A DNA stretch of 64,000 bases from Ziziphus jujuba (GCF_031755915.1 NC_083382.1:13483001-13547000), one strand, 5' to 3'. Counted from the stretch's first letter, positions 11,701-25,673 are shown. Notes: generated from the sequence alone by a model not told the origin. A program made the numbers and translations.

Positions 11701-14700
11701 ATGAAAGCTTTCTTTAGTAAGATATTGCTTGCTTATGCGAGAGGAAACTGGGAATGGCAGCAAGACAGTTAATTTGGTTAATTGTAGTTTCCTTAGGCCT
11801 GTCATAGCAAGATTTCTCTGGGTTTGACTCAGATTTTTGGGAAGTGGAATGGGTTTATGATTTAGGCTCATTCCATCCTTATATTCTTGCTTTCCATCAT
11901 TCTGTTCTTGCTCATCCATGAACAGTTAGTTCGCATATACCCATGCTAATCTACCATCCAACCTAATTTTTTGGATTTATTTTAGCATAGATTGGGATTT
12001 ATGCAGTTAGGATCTGAATAATCTTTTGGTAGGTTTTAAGATCCTGTTTGATAAGCTTTACTTACGGTGCTAAGACTTATAAATGGTTATTTTTATTTAT
12101 TTTTATCAATACTGTAAATTGTTATTTTTATTTCTTTTTATCAACACTGTCTTGGAAGGATTATGCTGTAAAAATGCATAATTCTGATTTCTCCCTTATC
12201 AAAATATTAAGTCTGATATTAAATTTTTGCAAGACCTTATTGTTTCCATAACATTCTTTAAGCAAGAAAAATGTGATTGGATTGCATAATATGAGGGTTT
12301 TTTCTTCACTGGTGATGTAAATTAACTATATAATGGGAAAAATAGAAACGAGAGTTTAGGTTGCCTTTACTGTCTATTTTATAGTACACATTCGTTTTAG
12401 TTAAAATTATTCTAGTCTCATGTTAATATGCTAACATCACTCTTTCTTTTACACTGTCTTCTAAATGATTATGAATTTAAAAAAATTTTGACTGAGTGAA
12501 AGTTTTGCTATTTTGAAGAAGTTTAGAAGCTATTGGCTGAAATGCAAGTGGCTGTTTATGGGTCCTGTGGATTTAATTTATGAGTTCCAGCTTGAAACAA
12601 TTGCTAGTTATGAATCTTCTATGCTTCTTATTTTTATCAGGCAATGAAACCAAGCTGGGTATGAGTAGGGGCATACCTGAACCAAAGCTTACAGCTGTGG
12701 ATGCTATGATTGACAAATTGACCGGAGCTATATTTATTTTTCAAATTGTGGTTGTTATGGTTCTAGGCGTAGCTGGTAATGTATGGAAGGATACAGAAGC
12801 AAGGAAGGTATGCCACCATTGTTCTACTTTTATGAGGTTAAGTGTTTGGCATATAGCTATTTTATGTTACTTATTGAACAGTTCGCTTGTTTGAAGTGTT
12901 TTGCTATATTTCAATCTTTCTAGATACTATGCTAATAAAGAGTGAAAAATTTATCATGGTGGCAAGCATTTCACAAGCCTATTTGTTTTGTTTAATGGGC
13001 TGCATTCTGTAGTGTGGTGTCACATCTCACTGATTTTAACCATACCTTAAACTCTGTCTTCAATTCTTTGACTTAAAAAAAGGATGTTATTGATATTTGA
13101 AAAGTTGATTTCATAGGTTCTTATTGCATGTCATAATTGCTGTCTTTCTGATTTGATGTTTGCTATTGTTCCTGCTTTTGATCCAAATATAGATTATATA
13201 GTTGCTGCATGAATAACATTTCCACTGGTGGTTTTTGGATACTGAAAGGGAATCGTTTTCATATGGATGTGCGGGCAATGCTAAGGAATATCTTTAGTTG
13301 GTTTATAATCACGTTGGAAATTCTTTAGAGTTTCATTTTAAAACGTCATGTTTAACAAGATAAACGTTTAAGCTAAATCTGTGTAATTTGTGTTTGCTCT
13401 GTGACTGTAAGTTTACTTTTTACTTGTTTGTTTTATTGCTGTCAGTACTTGACTGTTTACAGTCCTTTTTATTTTTTAATCAAGTTTAGTAGTATTATGT
13501 TTGTGTGTGTTGATAAGCATTCTGAATTATAGTTGTGAACTTCTTCAAGGGTTTTCAGTCTACAGGATACCATTGATGATTGTCCCCTTTTTTTTTTTTT
13601 TTTTTTTTTTTTTGAAGTAATATAATTTATTTAAAATGTTATTTTATCTATTTAATTTTTGGGTGTGAATTCCTTTGCGTTCAGTCCGAAATATTGGTTT
13701 CACTATATTTGTATTTGATTTTTTGGGTATGAATTCATTTGTGCCTTTAGTCCAAAATGTCAGTTTCAATATATTTGTTAGAAAGAGAAAAGGAGAAAAA
13801 GGAATTGCATGATTCATTATCTTAGTTGACTTTTAAGTGATTTTATTCTTTACTTATCTTTTCACTTGTTATATAATATTGTACTAATAATTATTAAATA
13901 TTTGCAATGTCTCTTATTCTCCTTTGCAGCAATGGTATGTCCTATACCCAGAGGAGGGTCCGTGGTATGAACTATTAGTCATCCCTCTTCGGTTTGAACT
14001 ACTTTGTTCTATCATGATACCCATATCAATTAAGGTAATTTTGGTGCATTTCAGCTCTCATGATTTTGGATTTTCTACACTGGTGTTCTGTGGTTGAGCA
14101 TGATTGTTGTTGTTGTTGTTGTTATTATTATTATTATTATTATTATTTTCCCTTTTGGAATTATATCAAATCATAGAAACTTGTTACTAGTGTTTGAGAA
14201 CACAAACTAAAGATTTCTCAGAATTTATGTTGTAAATTTTTGGAAGAAACTTCATGATGTATGCTTGTAAATGCAAGTACTCATCCAATACTGGTGTATG
14301 TTTGAATAGGAATGCTTATTTAAAGCTTACTTTGTTTTATGCACCAGGTATTGGGATCATGATATGGTGCATTGTTGAATACTTTTGAGACTTGATTTGT
14401 CGTTTGATATATTTTCATCCATAGCGGAGTCAAGTATTAAATATTGAGGAACACTTGTCATGATCCTTGAAAAGTTTATTGTTCTATCTTTTTCAGGTTT
14501 CTCTCGACCTTGTAAAGAGCTTATATGCAAAGTTTATTGATTGGGATAATGAAATGATCGACCATGAAACTGGTACTCCAGCCCATGCAGCAAAGTGAGT
14601 TTATTTGGCCTTGGGATGCAAATATTTTTTCAACTATGTTAGGAAAAGTCACAAGTTTTCTTCAAATATGTGTATAAAAAGTGTATGTAACATGTGGCAG

Positions 14701-17700
14701 TACAGCAATTAGTGAGGACCTGGGACAAGTTGAGTACATTTTGACTGACAAAACTGGTACCCTAACCGAGAATAAAATGATCTTTAGAAGGTGTTGTATC
14801 AATGGAATTTTCTATGGAAATGAGACAGGAGATGCATTGAAAGGTTTGATCTTTTACTAAGACTCCCTTCCTTGTTACCTTACCTTGTCTTTTTTGTTGC
14901 ATATACCTGTTGTATTTTTAATTTCTCACTCTTTCTTTGTTATGAGAAACATGAACATCCAATAAAAGTAATTAGAAGTGCAATGGAACCAGCTGTCTTA
15001 CCTTAAAGCAGTTCACAATATATTACAATATACAAGTAATGAGTGAAAAAACATTCAGCATGACCTTGCAAACAAAGCTAAAATAAAAACTCAATAGCAT
15101 AAACCATTTCATTGTAAGGGGTACGGTTTTACATTTTCTGGGTATTTAGTGTATAAATAGTCTCGTTATTCTCCTTTTCATGATACATGAATGTTAATTT
15201 GGGGTAGAGAGTTAGTACAAAGATTATATGACTTATTTGCTTCTTGTTTTTTTTTGTCATCCTCTTGGATTTTCTCCCATTTTGCTTTCTACCCTCTTCT
15301 CTTGTTTTTCTAATTTTATCGTAGTCTAGTTGATTGTTGGATCAATATATATGATCTACTCATTAAGGTTTGAAGTTGCTGAACACTAATCAACCTAACC
15401 TGTTGGACCTAACCTACCTAATAGGGCAAGAAATTGTGGGAAATTGCATGTCGGTGTTGTCCTGCACCAGATTCTGTGTCAACTGCATGGCCAGCTACAT
15501 TTATCCTGTTAACTCAGTGGTATACGTAATCAAAGCTGACTAGAAATAGTCCTTTATAAAGGATCTTTCTCCTAGATCAAATTTATTGTCAAGTTTATTC
15601 TGTGCTTATGTTAGTAGAAGCGTTAATACTTTATGCTATGAAGGAAATTGATAGGGATTGTTTCTACTTTATAATGTCAGTCATGCAATGCTCTACTAGT
15701 TCAAATGTGGCAGCTTTTAGATATTCTTAAGCTCTTAATGCATTTATTTATTTATTTATTTTAGATATTGACTTTCTTATGATTTTATTCTTTAATTTGA
15801 AGATGCAAGATTGCTCAATGCTGTTGCCTCTGGCGCTCCTGATGTTATACGTTTTGTGACAATTATGGCAATATGTAACACAGTCATACCTATTCAAAGG
15901 TGATTCTTCTATTGCAGCTAAATGTGCTGGGATTATGCAATTATCCATATTGAATCTGTCATATATTTTATTCTACTTAAAAGTATGGATGCACTTTTGT
16001 AATTTTGGTGATTAGTTTCTTTTCTTCTATTCTTTGTAGTAAAAGTGGGGATATCTTGTACAAGGCACAGTCTCAGGATGAGGATGCACTTGTCCAAGCT
16101 GCTGCTCAGTTGCATATGGTTTTTTTTAATAAAAATTCAAACATTTTTGGTAAGAATTATTTGTCTTGCCTTTTTAGGCAGAACGATTCTGATCATGAAT
16201 TCATGATAATGTTAATAATTCAACTACACATATTGCAGAGATTAAGTTCAATGCTTCAATAATTCGATATGAAGTTTTGGAAACTCTGGAGTTCACTTCT
16301 GATAGAAAAAGAATGTCAGTTGTGGTGAAGGATTGCCAGAATGGAAAGATTATCCTTTTATCAAAGGGTGCAGATGAAGCAATTCTTCCCTATGCATACA
16401 CTGGTAATAGTGAAAATGGTTTTTGCTTTTGTTATTTGTTGGTGCTATTTATTGGCTAATAACATTATAACGTGTGTTCATAGATTTGAGTTAATTTATG
16501 AATCATTAACTGTCAAGTGGATCCACATTTAGATATTGAGTGCAAATCTAATCCTCAACCTAGATTTTAGGCTTTTAGCAAGAAAATCATAAAAATATAT
16601 GAAAAAAATTTCAAGCAAACATAACATAATATATCCTTTTTTATTATTGTTTCAAGTGGTGTCCTCTGGTACTTTCTCAGAACGTAAGCAATATATGTAA
16701 TGTGATTGGATGCTTTCTTAATGTTTGACCTGCTGAGTTTTCCAGGGCGTGACTCGTACTTGCATTGCTTCATTTTTGGTACTGGTGTTTGTTACCACAT
16801 TTCAATGTTTCAAGTTCTTGTGTTGCACCCTTCATTACTGTTACATGAAAGCATTTTTATGGTGTCTACACTATAGATTTGCTTTGTCAAAATTTATTGT
16901 TGAAACAAGCTTTACATAGTATGTTAGCATTTACTGGCTTCCTGGCCGTGGACCAATGCTGTATTTCTTGTTTAAACCTTGCTGTTTGCCAATGATTGTT
17001 ATTTTCTTCCTGTGCAACCATCATGGATTATGTGTTCAATCTATGTTTTGGGTTGTATATGAGCTTTTACACATCAGGCTTCTAAAGTAGCACGTTTCTT
17101 AAATTCTAAAAATTTTACAATTTGATTAATCATAAAAAGGGTTCAGATTTGATAGTTCAAATTATCTTAAATTCTAGAAATTTTACAATTTGATTAATCA
17201 TAAAAAAGGTTCATATTTGATAGTTCAAATTATACTTCAGGGCAGCAAACGAGGATGTTTGTTGAAGCTGTTGATCAATATGCTCAATTGGGCCTGCGTA
17301 CACTTTGTCTAGCTTGGCGTGAGTTAGGGGAAGATGAATATCAAGATTGGTCTTTGATGTTTAAGGAGGCTAGTAGCACATTGGTTGATAGAGAGGTACA
17401 GGGAACATCTCAAAACACAAGATCTGAATTACTCACATATTTATGACTTTTCCATCTATTTACTTTAAAATGCACTATTTGTGTAGTGGAGAATAGCTGA
17501 GGTCTGTCAAAGACTAGAGCATGATTTGGAAGTCCTTGGAGTTACTGCAATAGAGGATCGTTTACAGGTGAGTTTTTACAATAGGGCTTTGAAATCTAAC
17601 TGTCATCATAAAAGTAACATGTCTTCATTTCCTTCTAATCATAGATTGACTGTTGCGGAGGAGCTCTTATCAGGTATTAAATCTGGAGTTTACTGGTACT

Positions 17701-20700
17701 GATATTTGTCATGACATTTTGAATTCAGGATGGTGTACCAGAAACAATTGAAACACTGAGAAAGGCAGGAATAAATTTTTGGATGCTTACTGGAGACAAG
17801 CAGAATACTGCCATTCAGATTGCTCTTTCTTGCAATTTTGTTTCTCCAGGTAATAATATTTTCTGGATGATTTCTCTTTATATAATTTGTTACTTAAATC
17901 CTTAAACAAATAGAAAAGCTTTCCTATGAGACTATGAATAAGCTGTTAATGGCTGATTAAAAACATTGCAATGTAAGTCTCTTGTTTTAACGATTTGCTT
18001 GTTGCTTCTATATACCTTTTGCCTTTATTGTCATATTATTTAGTCAAATAGATAATCATTTCTGAATTTGTTTAAAATGCTGAAAATCAACGAGTAAAAT
18101 TCTTCAGAGTAAAAGATAATTAATAAAGAGAAGTAAGATTGGGCCTTAGAAGGACAATCTGACATCTTTGTTCAATTATGCCTCTGGTCCTATGATTTTT
18201 GGAGATGGCAAACCAGTTTGAAAGTCATCTTACTGGTTAATCTATTTTTCACGTCGATGCTTTTGGTCTCTTGTCAATTATTACTTTCTTTCGTCGGTTA
18301 TTGTAGCTTTTCCTACCTATTCTTGATTTTTATTTCTATTTCCCTTGGAGGATGCAAAGGTGCCTATGGCCGAATGGTGGTTGTTAGAGAGGAATATTTT
18401 CTGTATTTTGTACTCTGCCTGGTCCTTGTTCATGTTTTAACTTAATGAAATTACATTGTATGTTGCTTTCCAAAACTTCTGTAAAAATATGGTTTTCCTC
18501 TGTATGATCAAATTTTAGGTGTCATTAATCTTTTTCTTCTGTGACTTGACAGAGCCAAAAGGTCAGCTTCTGTTAATTGATGGCAAAACTGAGGATGAAG
18601 TTCGTCGAAATTTGGAGAGAGTTTTACTTACAATGAGAATCACAACTTCAGAACCTAAGGTACAACTCTATTTCTGATCCTTTTTATCATAAGTGATGTT
18701 TTGTATGAATGAAGTGAAGTTTTCTATAGAGAAACAATTCTGTACTTTGATGCCATATGGCCATTAGCTATTAAGTATTTTGTACTTAGCAGGAATGTGA
18801 CCCTATTCTACCTTTTGACAGGATGTGGCATTTGTTGTTGATGGCTGGGCTCTTGAAATTGCACTTAAGCATTATCGCAAAGCTTTTACTGAATTAGCAA
18901 TATTGTCAAGGACTGCTATATGCTGTCGTGTAACGCCATCCCAAAAAGCACAGGTTATCCTGTAGTCCTTGTTAAGTTTGTTAAGTTTTATTTCTATTGT
19001 TTTCCTTATATATGAATATAAATAAATGAATATATATTTTCTGTATATAGACGCACAAACTATTATATGTGCTTGTTAGGCAGGTGCAGTATCCTTCATT
19101 CTGTATAGCTATTCTTGATTCAGGGTGTTAAAAGTTAAATTGGGAAAAAAAAAAAAAAAAAAAAGTGAGTGAATACATGAGGGTGTAAGTATTTCAATGA
19201 AAAGAAAAACTTGAAAGAGGTTCTAGAAATAGAAAGGCTGATCCAATAAATTTGCAAATTAATGTAATTTTGGTCTAATTTTTTTCTTTTTTCTCTCATT
19301 ATTTCTCTTGTATTTTGGGTACAACAAATGTTGGTAATAATATCTATTATTGGCTTTCCTTCTTTTTGAAGAAAAGGAAGGAAAAATAACTACATATTTT
19401 AAGCGCTGCTACCTCTTGCAGCTTGTCGAGATTTTGAAATCTTGTGACTATAGAACGTTGGCTATTGGGGATGGTGGAAATGATGTGAGGATGATACAAC
19501 AAGCTGACATTGGAGTTGGCATTAGTGGGAGAGAGGGACTGCAGGCAGCAAGGGCAGCTGATTATAGTATAGGGAGTAAGTTGTTTGCTATTTATACCAT
19601 TATGCAGCGCTTTTGTGCAGCTGTAAGATTTTTTTATTTTTTTCCAGATACTTTTTTATCTCCTGCTGCAGTTGCATATAATTTTGTTTTGGTTGATTTG
19701 AAGTATGTTAAATATAATATGTCATGTTTAAATTCTAATTCCTACCAACTTCTATTTTTGTTACTTTATTGTTTGCACTGGCTTTTTGAGGCCCAAATTC
19801 TTTTCTGTTATTGGACAAGTTTACACACAGGGACACTATTAAATATAACAACTTTTGTGTTGGCTTAATATTTGTCGTCTTCCGACTTGTTTTTCTATAT
19901 TCTTTTGTTAGTTATATAATGGCCTCGATTCTTTGCTGGCCAAGAGATATTTAATCTGATAATGTTTAAAGTCTAAATCTAATAATAGAACTTCTGTTTT
20001 GGAAAATGGTGTTTTATTGGTAATTAAAATTAAAAATTTAGTTCTGAAAAATTGAAATGATTAATTTATGAAGTATATATGCTATTTGCTACTAGGGTGT
20101 CAAACCTGTCATGCCTAACTTAACAAAAGTATCTTTATCTGAACTTTCTTGTCATCAAACAAAATTACTGGATTTGTCTTGGTTATGTTAAACATCTACT
20201 TTAAACTAGATATTATAATTGATAGTAGTTATAGCTTCTTCTCCTGGTTTGCAGAGTTCAGATTCCTGAGAAGGTTGATACTTGTTCATGGGCGTTACTC
20301 TTACAACCGTACAGCATTCCTATCTCAATATTCCTTTTACAAATCCCTAGTGATATGTTTCATCCAAATCTTGTGAGTTCCTAATAACATTGTTTGCTTA
20401 TTTTGAACCTGGTGAGATGACCATTCTTTGGAACTCTTTTTATTTCAGGTGTACTGACTGTAGCACGAATTTCAGTTTCTCTTTTATTTCAGGTGTCTCA
20501 GGAACCAGTCTTTTTAATTCTGTTAGCTTGATGGCTTATAATGTTTTCTACACCAGTATCCCTGTTCTAGTCAGCGTCCTTGATAAAGATCTTAGTGAAG
20601 AAACTGTAATGCAGCATCCACAAATTTTGTTTTATTGCCAAGCAGGAAGGTTTGTCTCTTTGCCATTAATATCCTTTTGTTTTTAAAGAATACATGTCAG

Positions 20701-22925
20701 ACTATTTCCCATACGGAATATGCCATAGCCAACAATCATTCACTTTACCAACAAAATGCTACCAACTATTAATCAGTTATCACTGAAAATAAATACATGT
20801 CAGACTGTTTTTCATATGGAATATGCTGTAGCCAACAAGCATGCACTATACCAACAAAATTCTACTACCTGTTAATCATTTCTCACTGAAAATAAGTTTT
20901 TGGTTGACAGGCTTCTCAATCCTAGCACATTCGCTGGGTGGTTTGGACGATCCCTTTTCCATGTGAGTCCTGTTAGTTTTTTTGGGTGCAATTATTATTG
21001 ACATCCTTATATTTTTGGTTCAAGGCAATCCAAGCAATTTAAAGTTTCACTTGAATGATTAATTTAACGCTCTGGATTAAATGCTTGCTACTGTCCATTT
21101 AGAACTGCTAATAAAAATAAATAAATAAATAAATAAATAAAAAGAAAAAAAAAAAAAAGAAGGAAAAAGTCCTAATGTGAAACAATTGTTATGGTCATTT
21201 GAAACTGTGAGATGCAATGGTAACAACTGAAGACTCACCATCAATTGATGTTAAAAGTTCCATTTTGCTATCATTAGTTTAACCTAAATACTTATTCAAG
21301 TCCTGAAAGTTTTGTTGGTATCATGTCCCATTTCAACGATAAGCGTTAAATGATAGAAAATCTGTGTTTCTGATTTCTACTCCATGACAGCCTACCTGTT
21401 GCACATTAGTTTTCTTACCTATATAATGCTCAAGGATTCCTACAATAGTTAGAATAAACTATATCATCAACGGGGGATGTCTGTAACTGTAAAAGAATTC
21501 ATATAAAATATGTTTTAAGTTCCTTTTTTATTTACTTAATTTTTATCCTTACTTCTTTTTCCCTGTTACTTTTAAATCCATAAATGCTAATACCAGGTTT
21601 GATGTCCAGGCAATTGTTGTATTTATAATCAGCATACATGCCTATGCCTATGAAAAAAGTGAAATGGAGGAGGTTGCAATGTTGGCACTTTCTGGATGTA
21701 TTTGGTTGCAAGCTTTGGTAATGGCCTTAGAGACAAAGTATGCTTCCTTCCTCTCATTATGCTTTTAGTTTTAGGTGCCAAATTAAGTTTCTCTTTCTTA
21801 ACTAGCTTCACTATTGGCTTTGTTCCTATGAATTAATACTGAATCAAGAGATTGGAAGGTAAAATTTAATTGAGTTTATAACCAACCACCTGACATTTTT
21901 CTTTGATACCTGCAGCTCATTTACTATACTACAACATCTTGCAATATGGGGGAATTTATTTTTTTTCTATGTCATGAACTGGATCTTCAGTGGCCTTCCG
22001 TCTTCTGGGATGTACACGATTATGTTCCGCTTGTGTAGACAACCATCGTATTGGATCACATTGGGTGTAAGTTTCCTTTTGCTATCTTTTGGACTGATTA
22101 TTCTTGTATTGTTGTTCATCTCTCAATGGTTCCTTAGATTTTTAGGTGGCCTAGAAACTGCAGAATTTTAATTTAGTGCACCTGAGCAAAATTGTTCAAT
22201 AACATTGCCACTTGAAAATGTTAATTGGGAACTCCCTAGATAGTCCTCTTCAGAGACGATACATCCTTCATACATCAATGATCTTTGCTTGTCCGTTTAT
22301 ATTTTCTCTTCGGATTTTTGAGGTAACCACCAACTGTGCTTGTTCTTATCAAGAATGGATGGTCCATTTCATGTTAGCTGTTTTGTGTTCCATCTCTTTC
22401 ATTTTCTTCAAAAAGTTTCATACTAGAAAAGAAGTAGATAATTGACTAAGCCATCATCTCATCCACGGTGCAAGATCTGGTTGTTGGTAACCTGAAAAGA
22501 CTCGTAAAGTTTGGGCCACTGAAGGAGCTAAATTCATTGTTGTACTGCAGTGTATAATACTGATGAAAATCTTATTCCCATTGCAGCTCATAGTTGCAGC
22601 AGGGATGGGTCCGATTCTTGCTCTGAAGTACTTCCGTTACACGTACAGGCCAAGTAAAATCAATACACTTCAGCAGGCTGAGCGTTTGGGTGGACCTATC
22701 CTGACATTGGGAAACATAGAGCCTCAACCACGATCAATAGAGAAAGATATATCGCCGTTATCAATAACTCAACCCAAGATCCGAAATCCAGTCTACGAAC
22801 CGCTACTGTCGGATTCACCAAATTCTGTGAGGAGATCTTTTGGGTCTGGAACACCTTTTGATTTTTTTCAGTCACAGTCCAGATTGTCCTCATCTAACTA
22901 CACCAGAAATTGTAAGGATAACTGA
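8755..22925 (+). CDS. ALA2: P4-type ATPase, phospholipid flippase (ALA2-like)
   Basis: Complete 24-exon gene. Coding exons: 8755-8879, 9099-9312, 10299-10415, 11050-11142, 11239-11413, 12641-12807, 13930-14034, 14497-14594, 14701-14843, 15803-15899, 16040-16149, 16239-16403, 17241-17395, 17487-17567, 17729-17849, 18553-18659, 18822-18953, 19422-19575, 20255-20372, 20476-20649, 20911-20962, 21610-21737, 21916-22066, 22587-22925. Together they total 3,321 nt, or 1,106 aa, the usual length of plant ALA2. The start [11 protein letters not shown] and the end [10 protein letters not shown] match that type. Visible motifs: actuator DGET at residues 157-160, P4-typical PISIK at 328-332, phosphorylation loop DKTGTL with D381 (14747-14764), and hinge GDGGNDVRM near 751-759. 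Several hydrophobic segments lie at both ends. Members of this family move phosphatidylserine to the cytosolic leaflet of late endomembranes together with an ALIS beta subunit. Introns 4 and 5 start with GC. The 3' splice site of exon 4 lies in a 46-bp tandem duplication, and only the downstream copy keeps the frame. Confidence 0.95.
10522..10565. repeat. Long C-run in ALA2 intron 3
   Basis: About two dozen consecutive C residues are followed by cctcct and another C-run. On the minus strand this is a G-run able in principle to form stacked G structures. It lies well inside intron 3, more than 100 bases past the donor at 10,416. Confidence 0.85.
10989..11080 (+). repeat. 46-bp tandem duplication across ALA2 exon 4 splice acceptor
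   Basis: Unit 1 is 10,989-11,034 and unit 2 is 11,035-11,080. They are identical except for one base (c/t) in the AG acceptor trinucleotide: cag at 11,001-11,003 and tag at 11,047-11,049. Each unit holds the intron end (tttacgtccttg) and the first 31 bases of exon 4. Use of the downstream TAG site gives the conserved [13 protein letters not shown] frame. Use of the upstream CAG site adds 46 nt and soon meets a stop codon (TGA within the second unit). Confidence 0.95.
11577..11675. repeat. Purine-rich simple repeat with long G-run in ALA2 intron 5
   Basis: A (GA)n stretch is followed by gggggttt, a run of about 18 G residues, cggg, and then a poly-A tract after 11,649. In the sense strand (and therefore in the pre-mRNA) the G blocks could form a quadruplex. 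This intron also has a GC donor (11,414-11,415). Confidence 0.85.
13657..13785. repeat. Tandem duplication in ALA2 intron 6, period about 64 bp
   Basis: Two similar blocks, about 13,657-13,720 and 13,721-13,785, share tttttgggt.tgaattc, a (c/t)agtcc.aaat stretch and ttca.tatatttgt. They have diverged at several positions. Confidence 0.7.
17098..17233. repeat. Tandem duplication next to the exon 13 acceptor of ALA2
   Basis: Two 68-bp units, 17,098-17,165 and 17,166-17,233, are nearly identical (cttaaattct, then tttacaatttgattaatcat, then gatagttcaaattat). The second ends seven bases before the exon 13 start at 17,241, so the branch-point region may be present twice. Confidence 0.9.
20691..20896. 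repeat. Tandem duplication in ALA2 intron 20, period about 103 bp
   Basis: Units at about 20,691-20,793 and 20,794-20,896 both begin tacatgtcagact, contain gaatatgc and tagccaacaa, and end near tcactgaaaat. They are moderately diverged. The duplication precedes the exon 21 start at 20,911. Confidence 0.85.
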
Positions 22926-24177
22926 GTTATACAAATACCTTTAGCAATTAGGTATATACAAAAACAGATTAATAGTTGCCAGAGCTCAAAGCTGAACAAT
23001 ACTATCATTTTTTGTTATTTAAATGTAAATCAGCAATGTATGTAGCAGATATAGGTTCTTGAAGCAATTTACTATAAAAAGTGTATCTTCTGCTTCATGC
23101 ACTGAAATAAATGATGATTCAGTCAGTACAAAATTTTGCCTGGACTTTGTTTTATGTATCATGATGAGTATAATTTATTTTATGTATTATAATGAGTATA
23201 ATCTATACTTACATGGTAAACATTTTTGGCAGTGGGTTGCTGAAAGATTCTTTGAGCAGTAATTGTTATTCTGGTTGGTAATCATTTCATGTTCATTTTA
23301 ATGCTTTCTTTTGTTTAATGCATTAATATAATACATATTTAGATATATGATAAGAAACAAACAAACAAAATAAGTATGTTTTTGTGCAAATACTATACTA
23401 TTCAATGTATATAACAAATAGATCTGATAACGCTCTAAATATAAAAAGAAATATTTGAATAAAATACTAATATAGTATTACAAAATAATGTTTCATTAAT
23501 TTTGTGCGTGTATATACATATATGAGTAGCATGTACTTGGTGACTAAAAATGGATGGTGTCAAAGTTAGGGTTGAATCATAAATGAGGATGGCCGTGCAA
23601 GGTGTTGGAGGCAACGAATTAATTTTCGAAGTTGCCAACATTATGAAAACGAGTAAAGGCAACTACTGGTTTTTGTTTTTGGTGAATAAAGGCAACTACT
23701 GGTTGGTTGGTGTAGATGCAAGAAACTATACATAAATAATAATAATAATAATTACTAGGTGTCATTTCATGTTACCGAGTTATATCTATGGGGGTTGATC
23801 TATTTAACCCATTTAAATAATATATTATTATTTATATTATTTTATTAATTTTTATATTAAATTATATTTATTTATTTATCATTATTTCTAATTTTTATAC
23901 ATTAATTTAATTTATTCATATAAATTTCAAGTTAATTAAATGAGATGTGTTTTAGTTAGGTTTTTTGTTATGACCTAAAACTGCTATCCTTTTATATTTA
24001 CTATATTACTCTCTCTCTCTCTCTCTCTCTCTAAATATATAGAATTTTATTTTATTAGGTGATGTACCATGTCTGGATAGGTGGATTTCTGTCTAACATA
24101 AATTAGGCTACTTTATCCAATAAATTAAATATTATCATATTATTTAGTAAATAAATTGGATAATTATAATATTATTG

Positions 24178-24218
<41 letters not shown>

Positions 24219-24350
24219 TATTCTCTAGGGTAACGTGGCCCAACTTATGTTGCCCGACACATATCTTGCCATGTTTTATGGGTGTAGAAAAAATCCCATA
24301 AGATGCTGTGGATGTTGTTACTTTGCTTATCCTATGTTATATATATAGAG

Positions 24351-24526
24351 TAGTTTTACGGTGCGCGGACTATATCTAAATTGATATTTTTTGAAAAAAA
24401 AACATCGGTTTTGTTATGTATGCTGTGTACACATACAAAGCAAAAGTCGATGTTTTTTTTCCAAAAAAATGTCAGCTTAGGTATGGTCCGGAAAAAAACG
24501 TCAGTTTAGATATGGTTCACACTACA
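24351..24526. mobile_element. Foldback / MITE-like element
   Basis: The core 24,367-24,489 is a long imperfect inverted repeat. The left arm starts ggactatatctaaattgata. The right arm, read on the other strand, starts ggaccatacctaagctgaca. Both arms continue through a poly-A block, aacatcg, and a ttttg/tgtatg stretch to a short centre around tgtaca. A second partial copy of the right arm follows at about 24,493-24,526 and ends in cactac, complementary to the gtagt at the left edge. No ORF is present. Structure and size fit a non-autonomous DNA element. The superfamily and target-site duplication could not be settled by eye, because the flanks are (AT)n. Confidence 0.55.
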
Positions 24527-24787
24527 GAATTTCCCTACATATATATACATATATATGGATGATTGTTTTGTTTAAAAACATATAATTATTTTTTTAAAAA
24601 CTATCTTTTAATTTATAATGAACAATATAATAATATGGTAAATTATATAGATAATATATTATTTAATGGTTTAAAATTGGGAATTTAAATTGAGATTGTG
24701 ATAATACCATGTTTTTGATATGTCATCGTATCTTTTATTGTAAATTAGACAAATTTGATTTATATATGCTATTTTGTTCTCCTGACA

Positions 24788-24832
<45 letters not shown>

Positions 24833-25509
24833 CTCGAGGTTTTGGCTCAATCATCTCCATCTCCACTGGAATTAGATTGGTCCCCCCATTTTTACATCTA
24901 CCAGTCCTTATTGAGAATGGTATATATACATATTTGGTTGCTCAAGATCCAAAATGAAAGAAAATTAAATAGAATCAATAGATGCGGTTTGCTTTGAAGG
25001 CCAACCTCTCCCCGTCTCTAGCCTGAGTCTCATAAATGAGAATGAGAAATTAATCAACTATTTGTGTAGTACTCCACATTAATTGATACCCAAAATATTC
25101 GTAAAATAAGATTTGCATATTGTAGCAACACTCTCTTCTATTAGGCCACCCAAAATAAAATAAAAAAATAAAAAGTAAATATATATTTTGACACAGGTTT
25201 GAGGACTCCTCCATATGTTGCTAATATAAAATAACCAATTGAATGCTTAATCCATTCCAAAATAGGAGCCAAAAAAGTCTATCCCATTATTGAAGTCTTT
25301 TTTCTAAGAACAATGAAATTAATTGTACTATTTGGTTTGGTAGCTTAGACAGTCATAATTTTCCTCAACTGTGAAGGACTAGGAGTAGATGATATGAGCA
25401 GCATTGTTGGGTTGGTGTGAGGCAAAATCTTCCATCACTCTCACCAATAAAATGTTAGGTTGAAAAAGAAAAAGAAGCAAATATGTTATATTACAATACT
25501 TCAAATATA

Positions 25510-25673
25510 CAAATCAAACCATTACTGTAGTCCAAATCTAGGTCAGAAATGTTGGTACGTTTTGAATCAAATCATGAATTTTCTGCAAGATATTGAAGCA
25601 AATCAAACCATTAATGTACTCAAAATCTAGGTCAGAAATGTTGGTAGGTTTTGAATCAAATCATGAATTTTCT
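25510..25673. repeat. Tandem duplication, period 89 bp
   Basis: Units start at 25,510 and 25,599 with caaatcaaaccatta. They share aatctaggtcagaaatgttg and gaatcaaatcatgaattttc almost unchanged, so the duplication is fairly recent. Confidence 0.85.

Noticed and set aside
11482..11919. 145-codon minus-strand open frame in ALA2 intron 5
   Set aside because: It is built largely on homopolymer and (GA)n runs and lies entirely inside an intron.
24709..24997. Open frames across the (AC)n microsatellite
   Set aside because: Most of the predicted protein is a Thr-His repeat from the microsatellite, so there is no reason to call a gene.
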